Assembly: GCA_024681515.1 (NCBI GenBank)
Contig: JAILAR010000157.1
Location: forward strand, 1 to 38,287
Length of the DNA: 38,287 nucleotides
Direction of reading: 5' to 3'
Source: Eubacterium sp.
GTDB taxonomy: Bacteria; Bacillota; Clostridia; Lachnospirales; Lachnospiraceae
Positions 8,342 through 16,813 of this stretch are shown piece after piece. The notes under the pieces are model-generated. The model saw nothing but the letters and a program-made list of their open reading frames with translations. It searched no databases and was not told where the DNA came from. The translations under genes and the position numbers were made by a program. Every line of letters starts with the position of its first letter. Within the stretch, counting starts at the first letter, position 1.

Positions 8342-8953
8342 TCAGCGGCCCTGTGTTGTCAGCTCCTTTGCCAGTTCTTCGTAGGTCAGCCCCTTCTTAA
8401 TTGTCATGGTTCCGTAATGAAGCTTGTTGGAGTACTTATTATTCTTGAGCCACTTATCAAAGTCAGCAGAATTATCTACAAGGCCATTTTCCTGAAGCAG
8501 ACGGGCAATTTTCTCAGAGCTCATTCCACGCTTCACTTCGATCTCCACAGTCTGTCCCTGATTCTTCTGTTCCTCTTCCTGCTTTGCTTTTTCCTCGGAT
8601 GCCTTCTGCTCCGCTTCCTGCTTTGCTTTCTCCTCGGATGCCTTCTGCTCCGCTTCCTGCTTGGCTTTTTCCTCGGATGCCTTCTGTTCCTCAGCCTCCT
8701 GCTTTGCCTTCTCCTCGGATGCCTTCTGCGCCTCAGCCTCCTGCTTTGCCTGCTCTTCAGATGCCTTCTGGGCCTCAACTTCCTTCTTTGCCTGCTCCTC
8801 AGATGCCTTCGTCGGATCCTCCGTCATCTGTTCCGTAGACGTAGAGGATTCGCTCCCACTCACATAATTTCCGGTCTTAAATGCGGTATAGCTCACAGCC
8901 ACTCCGATACAAAGACCAATGCCGATCCCGCGTAACAGATATTTTCTCTTCAT
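8342..8953 (-). CDS. Membrane-anchored coiled-coil protein with MltG/YceG LysM-like domain
   Basis: 203 aa. One N-terminal transmembrane segment (about residues 6-25) is followed by a linker, then six tandem repeats KASEEKAKQEAEQ (residues 49-129, 13 or 14 residues each) that should form a charged helix. The last 70 residues (EIEVKRGMSSEKIARLLQEN, then YEELAKELTTQ) resemble the N-terminal LysM-like subdomain of MltG/YceG endolytic transglycosylases. The MltG catalytic domain is absent, so this is probably a peptidoglycan-binding or partner protein rather than an enzyme. The start has GGGAGGG about 7 nt upstream. It lies between the DUF6115-like gene and mnmA. Confidence 0.8.
   Translation of the reverse strand: MKRKYLLRGIGIGLCIGVAVSYTAFKTGNYVSGSESSTSTEQMTEDPTKASEEQAKKEVEAQKASEEQAKQEAEAQKASEEKAKQEAEEQKASEEKAKQEAEQKASEEKAKQEAEQKASEEKAKQEEEQKNQGQTVEIEVKRGMSSEKIARLLQENGLVDNSADFDKWLKNNKYSNKLHYGTMTIKKGLTYEELAKELTTQGR
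8567..8809 (-). repeat. Coding tandem repeat (13-14 codon unit)
   Basis: Six in-frame copies encoding KASEE(K/Q)AKQEAE-Q; the three downstream-most copies are almost identical at DNA level. Length is likely to vary between strains. Confidence 0.8.
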
Positions 8954-8972
8954 GCTCTGTCCCTCCCTCGGC

Positions 8973-10358
8973 TTATTGATTCTTTGTGTTGCTGTCGATG
9001 ATATACTTTACCTCGCCGACACCCATTTTCAGTACCTTTGAGATCTCGATGATGCTGAGGCCTGCCCCGTACATCGTCAGGATATTAACGGTCGGATCCT
9101 CTGCCGCAAGATCGATGCCTTCCCTGTCCAGGATCTGATCCAGATTCGTGATAGCTTTCAGATCATCTTCATCGTCATCGAACTCATCATCAAAGTCTTC
9201 ATCAAAATCCTCGTCCGAATCATTCTGCTGTCCTTTACGATCGCGCCGTGCCTTACGGACCAGTGTATCCCGAACAGCCTCCTCGATCGCTTTCTGATCG
9301 GCACCGGAATCCTGAGGAAATGCTACGATATTAGAGGATTCATCTTCTGCCTCGTCCTCATCTTCCGCGTACTCCTCGTCCTCTACTTCTGCCTCTTCGT
9401 ACTCCTCAGTTTCTTCCTCTGCTTCCGCCTCTTCGTACTCCTCAGCTTCTTCCTCAGCTTCCGCCTCTTCGTACTCCTCAGCTTCTTCCTCTGCTTCCGC
9501 CTCTTCGTACTCCTCAGCTTCTTCCTCTGCTTCCGATTCTTCGTATTCCTCGGCCTCTGCCTCAGTTTCCGCTTCTTCGGACTCCTCAGCCTCATCCGCA
9601 GCCTCAGCCTCTTCAGACTCCTCGGCCTCATCCACAGCCTCTGCGGTTTCCTCTTCGGACTCCACGGCTTCATCCGCAGCCACTGCGGCTGTCTCTTCAG
9701 ATTCCTCGGCTTCGTCCTCCAAAGCGGCCTCTTCGGATTCCTCATCCGTCCGGGCATATCTTCCAGAGACCTCTACCAACTGAAGTTCATGCAGACGCGT
9801 AACGGAAAGATCCGCTTCCTCTTTCAGTTTCTCCAGTCCCTTCTTGTATTCATCGATCAGACCGAGCTGGATCTTTACCTCTTTCTCTTTATCAACGATC
9901 TGCTCAAATACCGTCTGAACTTCCTGCCGGTTCTGTGCCCAACCTGCGGAAATAGCTGATGCCTGGTTAGATACAGCCTTTACACCTGCCTCGGAACGTG
10001 CATCGATTTCGGCCAGCTTCTGGTCTACCTTTGCCAGTTTCTGATCGATCGTATTCATTTTATCAGCGATCTTTACCTCAATGACCGGCTGTTTTTCAGA
10101 CACTGCCGCTTTCACCTCGGTTTCAATGGCAGTCTTCGTCAGGTCTTTTACCTGCTTCTTCCCGTATTCCTTGATGTATGTATCGGTAAGCTTCTTCAGC
10201 TGTTTCTTATCTGCTTCTGTCAGTTCCTCACGAAGTCCGGGTGTGGTACGCTCCACCGCTGCTTCTTCCTCTGTTTTTTCATCCTTGCCCGTCAGCAGAA
10301 AGCTGACTACGATCAGTACAAGACCGATTCCCAATGCGATAATTGTAGCTACTGTCAT
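8973..10358 (-). CDS. Membrane-anchored acidic coiled-coil protein, DUF6115-like C-terminus
   Basis: 461 aa. An N-terminal hydrophobic segment (ATIIALGIGLVLIVVSFLLT, about residues 3-22) precedes a long coiled coil (about 40-195) and a very acidic Glu/Ala/Tyr-rich section (about 205-345). The C-terminus (about 425-461: VNILTMYGAGLSIIEISKVL, then VGEVKYIID) is a helix-turn-helix-like tail of the kind annotated DUF6115 in Firmicutes. The arrangement recalls B. subtilis SwrB, also a single-pass protein with a coiled coil and a small C-terminal helical unit, but the homology is not certain. It lies 36 bp after codY and 19 bp before the MltG-like gene. Confidence 0.75.
   Translation of the reverse strand: MTVATIIALGIGLVLIVVSFLLTGKDEKTEEEAAVERTTPGLREELTEADKKQLKKLTDTYIKEYGKKQVKDLTKTAIETEVKAAVSEKQPVIEVKIADKMNTIDQKLAKVDQKLAEIDARSEAGVKAVSNQASAISAGWAQNRQEVQTVFEQIVDKEKEVKIQLGLIDEYKKGLEKLKEEADLSVTRLHELQLVEVSGRYARTDEESEEAALEDEAEESEETAAVAADEAVESEEETAEAVDEAEESEEAEAADEAEESEEAETEAEAEEYEESEAEEEAEEYEEAEAEEEAEEYEEAEAEEEAEEYEEAEAEEETEEYEEAEVEDEEYAEDEDEAEDESSNIVAFPQDSGADQKAIEEAVRDTLVRKARRDRKGQQNDSDEDFDEDFDDEFDDDEDDLKAITNLDQILDREGIDLAAEDPTVNILTMYGAGLSIIEISKVLKMGVGEVKYIIDSNTKNQ
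9391..9534 (-). repeat. 36-bp coding minisatellite, four copies
   Basis: Four nearly perfect 36-bp units at 9391, 9427, 9463 and 9499, each encoding a 12-residue Glu/Ala/Tyr-rich unit; a degenerate fifth follows at 9535. Confidence 0.85.
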
Positions 10359-10394
10359 GTTCTTCCCCCTTATTTCTCGGTGAATTCGTATTTA

Positions 10395-11171
10395 TCAGAA
10401 TTTCGGATCTGCATCCTGAAAATAAGTTAACAATGTTTCATTCAGAACCCGGATGTGCGTTCCACGCATTCCCATGGATTTGACTTCCAGGACACCCGCT
10501 CCTTCCAGTTTCTTAATGGCATTTACCAGAATGGACCGCGTCATGTGATTCTCTGCGGCCACCTTACTGGTCACCAATGCCCCCTCCGTTCCGGGCAACG
10601 CTGCAACCAGATATTTCACAGCCTCCTGCTCGGAAGAGGACAGGGATTCCATGGCTGCCCGCAGGATCTCCTTTCTCCGCTTCTGCTCATCATCCTCTTC
10701 GTATATGGCACGCATGATCTCAAGTTCGATCACGGTATTCGCATATTCACTCAGGATGATGTCTTCTACCTCATAATCCTTTTTATCGCGATAGATAAAG
10801 GTTGTTCCCATCCTTTGTCCCGCAAAAAATACGGGAAGCAATATAGCGGAGATCCCGCCGGTGTCCGACCGGTCAAATCCCAATGTCTGAAGATTGACAT
10901 TTTCCTTCGTGGAAAGCACCGACAGGAACCGATTATTCAGATTCTCATCGATCATATCCCCGACCGAATCTGCGATCAGACCCGTCAGTCTTGCGCTCGC
11001 CTTTTCTTCATAGATTCCCAGCACCTTGCCCTTGGCGCTGACCACCATACAACTCGCGGACAGGATCTTACCCACTACGCCGCAAATGTCATTAAAGATC
11101 ACGACTCTGGAAGAATTATCATGCAAAAGCTTGCTGATCTTCCTGGTCTGATCCAATAGAGTTACACTCAT
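10395..11171 (-). CDS. codY: GTP-sensing global repressor CodY
   Basis: 258 aa, the normal length. The N-terminal GAF domain binds branched-chain amino acids (start LLDQTRKISKLLHDN; middle ICGVVGKILSASCMVVSAKGK), and the C-terminal winged helix-turn-helix (VTSKVAAENHMTRSILVNAI, then GMRGTHIRVLNE) binds DNA. CodY represses nitrogen-metabolism and virulence-type genes when GTP and isoleucine are high. The ATG at 11171 has AGGAGTAGGGAA upstream. topA precedes it, the usual clostridial order. Its promoter sits inside the topA terminator, and the leader carries two 81-bp repeats. Confidence 0.97.
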   Translation of the reverse strand: MSVTLLDQTRKISKLLHDNSSRVVIFNDICGVVGKILSASCMVVSAKGKVLGIYEEKASARLTGLIADSVGDMIDENLNNRFLSVLSTKENVNLQTLGFDRSDTGGISAILLPVFFAGQRMGTTFIYRDKKDYEVEDIILSEYANTVIELEIMRAIYEEDDEQKRRKEILRAAMESLSSSEQEAVKYLVAALPGTEGALVTSKVAAENHMTRSILVNAIKKLEGAGVLEVKSMGMRGTHIRVLNETLLTYFQDADPKF

Positions 11172-11341
11172 TTCCCTACTCCTGATTCTATTCCATACTT
11201 CGCGCCTTCCGGCGCTCCGTAATATTTGCGCTTATACTTCCAGCCACACGCCTTACACATGGTTATTAGTTTCGCGCACTTCGCGCCTTCCGGCGCTCCG
11301 TAATATTTGCGCTTATCCTGCCAGCCATACGCCTTACACAT
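11168..11341 (-). CDS. Possible leader ORF overlapping the codY start (doubtful)
   Basis: 57 codons, made mostly of a repeated 27-residue unit ending YYGAPEGAK and including MCKACGW. Its TGA overlaps the ATG of codY by 4 bp (ATGA), which would couple translation. There is no convincing ribosome binding site before its ATG. The repeat's hairpin part also occurs in non-coding places elsewhere in the window, so the open frame may simply follow from an 81-bp (3n) repeat length. Confidence 0.2.
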   Translation of the reverse strand: MCKAYGWQDKRKYYGAPEGAKCAKLITMCKACGWKYKRKYYGAPEGAKYGIESGVGK

Positions 11342-11359
11342 GGTTATCAGTTTCGCGCA
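11198..11359 (-). repeat. Two tandem 81-bp repeats in the codY leader
   Basis: Copies at 11198-11278 and 11279-11359 differ at only a few positions. Each contains a GGAGCGCC-GGAA-GGCGCGAAG hairpin (stem GCGCC/GGCGC with a GGAA, GNRA-type tetraloop) plus a GCGCGAAAC(T)GATAACCATG segment. The hairpin part is the dispersed repeat found elsewhere in the window. Confidence 0.85.
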
Positions 11360-11361
11360 GT

Positions 11362-11409
11362 AAAAAAAAGTTTGTGCTAAATACCCCAACGGATAATATA
11401 GCACAAACT
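11362..11409 (-). terminator. Terminator after topA, overlapping the codY promoter
   Basis: In gene orientation AGTTTGTGCTA (11399-11409), a 19-nt loop, then TAGCACAAACT (11369-11379), followed by a run of eight T (11362-11369). The stem is a perfect 11 bp. Its 5' arm includes part of the -10 and spacer of the codY promoter. Confidence 0.8.
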
Positions 11410-11423
11410 TATTACGTAAACAA
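11395..11423 (-). promoter_or_regulatory. codY promoter embedded in the topA terminator
   Basis: TTGTTT (11418-11423), 17-bp spacer, TATATT (11395-11400) with TGC in front, i.e. an extended -10. Transcripts should start near 11388, past the 5' terminator arm, so they would escape termination. Confidence 0.65.
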
Positions 11424-11509
11424 CATGAATTTGTATAAAATGCGTGACTTTTTTTCAAGTTGTCAGACTATAACACTCTTTTCGACATTAGAACGGTTTA
11501 TTACAGAAC

Positions 11510-13564
11510 CTATTCCTCCGGCTTGTAGTCCTCTACATACCCACAGGATACATCTTCGCAGGCCACACGTTTTCCTTTGACTGTCATCATGGAACCACAC
11601 TTCGGACAGGGCTTTGCCACCGGCCGGGTCCAGGACATAAAGTCACAGGTCGGAATATCGATACAACCGAAATAGATCCTTCCCTTCTGCGTCCGGCGGA
11701 CAACAATATCCTTTCCGCACTTCGGACAGCTTACACCGATCTTCTCAAAGAAAGGCTTTGTATTCTTGCAGGTCGGGAAATTCGGACATGCAAGAAACTT
11801 TCCGTAAGCACCGTACTTGATCACCATACGGGTGCCGCATTTATCACAGATTTCTTCGGACTCCTCATCTGCCACATGGATGCTCGCCAGATTATCTCCC
11901 GCATGTCTGATCGCTTCATCCAGATCCGGGTAAAAATTACGGACGACTACCTTCCACTGAATAGCGCCTTCTCCGATCTTATCCAGCAGAGATTCCATAT
12001 TTGCCGTGAAACTCTCATCCACGATCACCGGGAATCCGGCTTCCATAATGCTGTTGACTGCATTTCCGAGTTCCGTAATGAACAGATCCTTCTTCTCCTT
12101 GGATACATATCTCCGGGCAAGAAGCGTGGAAATGGTCGGTGCATAGGTCGAAGGACGTCCGATGCCGTTCTCCTCCAGGGAACGAACCAGAGACGCCTCT
12201 GTATAATGTGCCGGAGGCTGTGTAAAATGTTGCTCCGGAGTAACCGCACCACACTTTAACTGATCCCCGGTCTCAATACCGTGAAAATTCACCGTTGCTT
12301 CCTGCTTCTCCTGGCTGGGATATACCAGCTGGAACCCGGCAAATGCCAGACTGCTGGAAGAAGCTCGGTAGGTATAGCCTGCACTCTCCGCAGTTACTGC
12401 AAAGATATCAAAAACCGCAGGCTTCATGCGGCTTGCCACAAACCGCTCATATACCAACTTGTACAGTTTGTACTGTTCATCGGACAGGACCCCTTTCAGG
12501 TCTGCCGGTTTTTGTTCCAGATCCGTGGGGCGGATTGCCTCGTGTGCATCCTGGATCTTCTTATCATTCTTTGCAGCCGGTTCACTGTCCGCTTCATACT
12601 CCGGACCATAGGTCGTGCAAATCATTTCCCGGACAGCCTTATCGGCCTCCTCAGAGATCCGGGTGGAATCCGTACGAAGATATGTAATGAGACCCACGGT
12701 TCCCTGACCTTTGATCTCCACGCCTTCATACAGCTGCTGTGCCACCCGCATGGTCTTGGAAGTGGAAAAATTCAGTCTTCCTGCAGCCGTCTGCTGCAAC
12801 GTACTTGTTGTAAAAGGCAGCGGGGCCTTGGTGCTCCGCTGAGACTCCTTCAGATTCGTTACCACAAACGGTGATTTTTCAGAAGCCTTCTGGATCTTAC
12901 GTGCCTCTGCTTCTTCTTTCACTTCCCCGGTATACTTAAATGAAACCGGTTTCTTCTGTCCCGGTACGGAAAGCTCCGCACTGATGGTCCAGTATTCCTC
13001 CGGAATAAAATCCTCGATCTCTTTATCCCGGTCGCTGATCATCTTCAGAGCAACCGACTGCACACGTCCTGCAGACAGTCCCCTTTTATGAACCTTTTCC
13101 CAAAGCAGCGGGCTGATCCCGTATCCTACCAGCCGGTCAAGAACACGTCTTGCCTGCTGGGCATCCACGAGATCCATATCGATGTCCCTGGCATTCTTCA
13201 GGGATTCCTTCACTGCATTCTTCGTGATCTCATTAAATGTGATCCGCTTGAACTTCCCCTGTTCCAGCTTCAGTGCGATGGCTAAATGATAGGATATAGC
13301 TTCCCCCTCACGGTCCGGGTCAGTTGCAAGATACACATAATCTGCCTTGGATGCTGCTTTACGAAGTGTTTTCAGCAGATCCCCTTTGCCCCGGATCGTA
13401 ATGTAATGCGGTTCAAAATCATTACTGATATCCACACCCATGTCGCTCTTCGGAAGATCCCTTACATGTCCTTCCGATGCGATCACTTCATAATTCTTTC
13501 CTAAATATTTCTTAATGGTCTTAGCCTTTGCAGGCGACTCAACGATCACCAGATTCTTCGCCAT
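11510..13564 (-). CDS. topA: DNA topoisomerase I (type IA)
   Basis: 684 aa. This enzyme relaxes negative supercoils. The toprim domain opens the protein (VESPAKAKTIKKYLG, then LATDPDREGEAISYHL), the catalytic Tyr is in GLITYLRTDSTRIS, and three C-terminal zinc fingers are visible: CDKCG...CPNFPTC, CPKCG...CIDIPTC and CPKCG...CEDVSC, the last with fewer canonical residues. Length is normal for clostridia. A promoter lies at 13668-13696. It is followed by a perfect intrinsic terminator and codY. Confidence 0.98.
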   Translation of the reverse strand: MAKNLVIVESPAKAKTIKKYLGKNYEVIASEGHVRDLPKSDMGVDISNDFEPHYITIRGKGDLLKTLRKAASKADYVYLATDPDREGEAISYHLAIALKLEQGKFKRITFNEITKNAVKESLKNARDIDMDLVDAQQARRVLDRLVGYGISPLLWEKVHKRGLSAGRVQSVALKMISDRDKEIEDFIPEEYWTISAELSVPGQKKPVSFKYTGEVKEEAEARKIQKASEKSPFVVTNLKESQRSTKAPLPFTTSTLQQTAAGRLNFSTSKTMRVAQQLYEGVEIKGQGTVGLITYLRTDSTRISEEADKAVREMICTTYGPEYEADSEPAAKNDKKIQDAHEAIRPTDLEQKPADLKGVLSDEQYKLYKLVYERFVASRMKPAVFDIFAVTAESAGYTYRASSSSLAFAGFQLVYPSQEKQEATVNFHGIETGDQLKCGAVTPEQHFTQPPAHYTEASLVRSLEENGIGRPSTYAPTISTLLARRYVSKEKKDLFITELGNAVNSIMEAGFPVIVDESFTANMESLLDKIGEGAIQWKVVVRNFYPDLDEAIRHAGDNLASIHVADEESEEICDKCGTRMVIKYGAYGKFLACPNFPTCKNTKPFFEKIGVSCPKCGKDIVVRRTQKGRIYFGCIDIPTCDFMSWTRPVAKPCPKCGSMMTVKGKRVACEDVSCGYVEDYKPEE

Positions 13565-13667
13565 TTCATTCCCCCGAAATCAGTTTTCCCTTTTTTAACC
13601 TTGCGATCAAACTCGTAATCAAGTTCCTATTTCAAATTCATGAATCAAACTCTTTGAAACGACACAC

Positions 13668-13696
13668 ACTATACACCGATTTTTTACGGCTTGCAA
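13668..13696 (-). promoter_or_regulatory. topA promoter
   Basis: TTGCAA (13691-13696), 17-bp spacer, TATAGT (13668-13673). The roughly 100-nt leader contains a TTTCAAA/TTTGAAA inverted pair and a CTTG/CAAG pair. No strong terminator separates it from the upstream transporter operon. Confidence 0.7.
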
Positions 13697-13717
13697 GAAA
13701 AATTTTCGTGAACTGTT

Positions 13718-14500
13718 TTACGAATCCCTCCATAACGGTTCATAGACCGGATCCGTCAGGTCTCCCGAGAGATCATAGACCCTGCGGATATTCTCCGGTG
13801 TGAGCACAGTCTCAGGGGTACCGAGACGGGTCTGTCCGTTACCGGTAAATGCCAGGATCCGGTCTGCCAGAACCCGGGCCTGTCTTGTATCATGCAGTGC
13901 GATGACCATGGATTTCCCCTGTTCTTTCGCAGCAGTCCGAAGCATGCGGATCAGCGCGATCTGGTGATGCAGATCAAGAAAGGATGCCGGTTCATCCAGA
14001 AGGATCAGGGGTGTATCCTGGCAAAAGGCCCTGGCCAGCATGACCCGCTGTTTCTGTCCGTCGGAAAGCGTATGATAAACCCTGCTCTCCAGGTCCCCGG
14101 TCTCCGTCCATTCCATCGCCCGTTTCAGGACCTCTGTATCCTCCGGCCGTTCCGTCAGCATCAGATTCATATATGGATAGCGTCCCAGAAGGATCACCTC
14201 CCTGCAGGTAAGCTGCGCCTTCACTTCACGTCCCGTCGTAACAATACTGAGCTTCGACGCCCGCTCCGCATTTGAATATGACCGAAGATCCTTTCCCCCT
14301 AAGATCACCTCTCCTGTCAGTGGCGCCTGTGCACCGGACAAGGTTCGAAGCAAGGTACTCTTTCCGCAGCCATTCGGTCCCAGAAGGCAGAGGATCTCGC
14401 CGACTTCAAGAGAAAATGTGATATCCTCCGCAACAACATTTTTTCCGTAACCGATCCGAAGTCCTTTGGATTCCAGGATCAGACTTTGGCTCTGACTCAT
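13718..14500 (-). CDS. ABC transporter ATP-binding protein, FecE/BtuD type (corrinoid or iron complex)
   Basis: 260 aa. Walker A LLGPNGCGKSTLL, signature LSDGQKQRVMLARAF, Walker B LILLDEPASFLDL and switch His in ALHDTRQA place it in the metal-chelate uptake (FecE/BtuD/FhuC) family. The ATG overlaps the permease stop by 4 bp, so both are coupled. It energises import through the FecCD-type permease. The cobalamin riboswitch at the head of the operon favours a corrinoid or cobalt-complex substrate over iron, but these ATPases do not reveal substrate themselves. It is the last gene of the operon. Confidence 0.9.
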   Translation of the reverse strand: MSQSQSLILESKGLRIGYGKNVVAEDITFSLEVGEILCLLGPNGCGKSTLLRTLSGAQAPLTGEVILGGKDLRSYSNAERASKLSIVTTGREVKAQLTCREVILLGRYPYMNLMLTERPEDTEVLKRAMEWTETGDLESRVYHTLSDGQKQRVMLARAFCQDTPLILLDEPASFLDLHHQIALIRMLRTAAKEQGKSMVIALHDTRQARVLADRILAFTGNGQTRLGTPETVLTPENIRRVYDLSGDLTDPVYEPLWRDS

Positions 14501-15519
14501 ATCGAATCACCCGCCTTTCTGCGCTGCGCCAGGATCAGCATCACGATGACCACCGGTGCTCCGAGTATGGAAGTCACCACACTGATGGAAAGCTCCGTGG
14601 GAGCCAGCAGATTTCTGGCCAAAAGATCCGCAAAAAGGCAGAACACGCCACCTCCGAAAAATGTCAGGGGAACCGTTATTTTCGTCTGCTCTGTCCCCAG
14701 CAGTCTGCGGATCAGAAAAGGCACTGCGATCCCGACAAAGGATATCGGACCTGCAAACGCCGTAACCGTTGCGGCCAGAAGGCTTGCGATAAGGATCAGT
14801 GTGATCCGGAAACGTTTCACATTTACACCGAGGCTCGCCGCCACAGTCTCTCCCAGAAAGAACGCCTGCATGGGCTTTGCAAGAAACAGCGTTCCGACAA
14901 AAAGCGGCAATATGATGATCGCCGAGATCCGGACATGGGACCAGGTCAGTCCCGAAAAACTTCCGAGACTCCAGGAATGCAGACTGACCACATTGGAATC
15001 CTCTGCCAGATTGATCACCAGATCCGTAATGGCTGAGCAGATATATCCGATCATGATCCCGGCCACCAGAAGGCTCGCTCCTCTGGGTAATCTGCGGGAT
15101 ACCAGAAGGATCAAAAGCAGCGTGATCATCGCACCTGCAAAAGACGCGAGAATCATAAACACCGAAGACATATGTCCACCCAGTTTCAGCACCAGCGTAA
15201 GGGATAACGCCACCACCAGCTTTGCCCCGGAAGAAATACCCAGTACAAACGGTCCCGCGATGGGATTCTCAAAAAAGGTCTGAAGCAAAAGTCCCGAAAG
15301 AGCCAGCGCTCCGCCGAGAATGAGAGCCATGAGCACACGGGGAAGCCGAAGATCCAGGAGAATCCTCTTTGCTGTCTCCTCCGTCTCGCCTCCAAAGAGA
15401 CACTTTAAATCTGCAAAAGAGAGCTTTACCGATCCCAGCAAAAGGTTTAGGAGCACCAAAAGAAGCAGGGCCGCGATCAGTCCTGCGGTGACATATCGGA
15501 TTCTTCTGCTCTTCTTCAT
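14497..15519 (-). CDS. FecCD-family ABC transporter permease, BtuC type
   Basis: 340 aa, the normal length, with about ten hydrophobic helices. Family motifs include LRLPRVLMALILGGALALSG near the N-terminus, NPIAGPFVLGISSGA, and PISFVGIAVPFLIRRLLG in the C-terminal half. It forms the membrane channel for a metal-chelate or corrinoid importer. It lies 35 bp after the binding-protein gene and overlaps the ATPase gene by 4 bp. The substrate is inferred from the riboswitch, not from the protein. Confidence 0.92.
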   Translation of the reverse strand: MKKSRRIRYVTAGLIAALLLLVLLNLLLGSVKLSFADLKCLFGGETEETAKRILLDLRLPRVLMALILGGALALSGLLLQTFFENPIAGPFVLGISSGAKLVVALSLTLVLKLGGHMSSVFMILASFAGAMITLLLILLVSRRLPRGASLLVAGIMIGYICSAITDLVINLAEDSNVVSLHSWSLGSFSGLTWSHVRISAIIILPLFVGTLFLAKPMQAFFLGETVAASLGVNVKRFRITLILIASLLAATVTAFAGPISFVGIAVPFLIRRLLGTEQTKITVPLTFFGGGVFCLFADLLARNLLAPTELSISVVTSILGAPVVIVMLILAQRRKAGDSI

Positions 15520-15554
15520 ACCCTGCCTCTTATTCTACAAAACACTTTTATTTG

Positions 15555-16757
15555 TTACGGAAGAATTCGGAAAAATGTACCCTCCGATTTCCCCTCCAGG
15601 ATCCCGACCAATTCTTCCAGGACATCATTCATATGTGTCACACCCTGAAACAGATTATCGCCCGTTGCGTACACTCTGCCGTTTTTAACAGCCTGAAAAT
15701 CCTTCAGCAGCGGATATTCCTCCGTAAGCTTTTCCAGACTCTCCGGAGGGCCGTAGATCGCGCCGTTATAGATGAGAACATCCGCATCCTTAGCCTCCTG
15801 ATAAAACTGATCCGTCTGCAGATTCATGCTTCCGCTTGCACTGTCTTCCCCGGGATCCGAATCAAGAAAATAGGTCCCTCCGGCCAGGCGGATCATTTCC
15901 GCAACATAGGAACCGGGTCTTTGAACCGATACATACCCATTTGGATTAAAATAGAAATAAGCCACTTTCGGACCGTTTTCCGAGCTGTCCGTCTGACCGT
16001 TCTCCTTATCTGAAAGCGCGCGAAAGCGTTGATCCTCTGCATCAAAATAACGCTCTGCTTCCTCTTCTATTCCAAGGATGCACCCATACACCCGCACCCA
16101 TTCCAGCCGTCCCATAGGGTGCTTCTCATAGCTGGAATATTCGATCAGAACCGGAATCCCCAGTTGTTCCAGCCGTTCCTTTGTCTTCGGACTGTGCAGC
16201 AACATGGTATTCTCGATTGCCAGAGAAGCCCCTTCCTGCATCAGCCACTCGTAATCCGGTGCGTTATATTTACCGATATAGGTGATCCGCTCCTCCTCCA
16301 CCGCTGTTCGGATCTCCTCCTCTGACCAGTCAGAGGCCCGGGTACTGGTATAGCTCACAGCGTCCAGGGTCGAAAGTGCCTGAAAGAAGGACATCGCTGA
16401 AGATGAGGCCACATACAGCTTCTCCTGCGGCCGTCGGATCACTGTGATCTCTTCCGGCAGATCATCCGGAACTTTTTTATCTTCCGGAACGATCAGATAT
16501 TCCTGTCCGGAAATGGTGATCCTCCGGTACCCGTCCGATAAATGATCGATCTGAAACTCCGTGGCATAGGAATTAACCTGCCGGTTTTCGATCGTAAAGC
16601 CCTGCCATAGTTCCTCCCCGGAGGCCACCGTAGAAGCTGCCTTTTCCTTTGATCCGCCGTCGGCATTATCTGCAGTCTTTCCACATCCGAAGAGTACAAA
16701 AAGAAGCAGAGTCCACGCCAGAAGTATGCTCCTTCTTCCCGCTTTTCCCTGCTTCAT
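15555..16757 (-). CDS. Substrate-binding lipoprotein of the BtuF/FecB type
   Basis: 400 aa. The signal sequence ends in a lipobox (LFVLFGC), so it should be lipid-anchored on the outer face of the membrane. The body has the two-lobe type III (cluster A) binding-protein pattern with ITYIGKYNAPDYEWLMQEGA, GIPVLIEYSSYE and AEMIRLAGGTYF. The start at 16757 is chosen for its AGGAGG with 6-nt spacing; an upstream ATG at 16778 lies within a dispersed repeat and is rejected. It delivers the ligand to the FecCD-type permease encoded next. Confidence 0.9.
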   Translation of the reverse strand: MKQGKAGRRSILLAWTLLLFVLFGCGKTADNADGGSKEKAASTVASGEELWQGFTIENRQVNSYATEFQIDHLSDGYRRITISGQEYLIVPEDKKVPDDLPEEITVIRRPQEKLYVASSSAMSFFQALSTLDAVSYTSTRASDWSEEEIRTAVEEERITYIGKYNAPDYEWLMQEGASLAIENTMLLHSPKTKERLEQLGIPVLIEYSSYEKHPMGRLEWVRVYGCILGIEEEAERYFDAEDQRFRALSDKENGQTDSSENGPKVAYFYFNPNGYVSVQRPGSYVAEMIRLAGGTYFLDSDPGEDSASGSMNLQTDQFYQEAKDADVLIYNGAIYGPPESLEKLTEEYPLLKDFQAVKNGRVYATGDNLFQGVTHMNDVLEELVGILEGKSEGTFFRILP

Positions 16758-16770
16758 ATATTGCCTCCTG

Positions 16771-16798
16771 CTTCGCACTTCGTGCCTGATGCGCTCCT
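16771..16798 (-). repeat. Dispersed intergenic repeat (diverged copy)
   Basis: In gene orientation GGAGCGC, a CAGG spacer and then GCACGAAGTGCGAAGC, directly upstream of the AGGAGG of the binding-protein gene. It resembles the elements at 2911, 11198, 22540, 25292 and 29636 but is more diverged. Confidence 0.4.
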
Positions 16799-16813
16799 CA
16801 TTAAGTGAATGAT

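Noticed and set aside
9391-9534. Regular 36-bp repeats that resemble a CRISPR array
   Set aside because: No unique spacers; the repeats are contiguous, in frame and encode an acidic protein section.
11168-11341. Similarity of the leader ORF (CKACGWKY...GAPEG...GIE) to the N-terminal half of rubredoxin
   Set aside because: Only one CxxC pair, no second half, and the matching part is encoded by a repeat that is non-coding elsewhere; likely chance.
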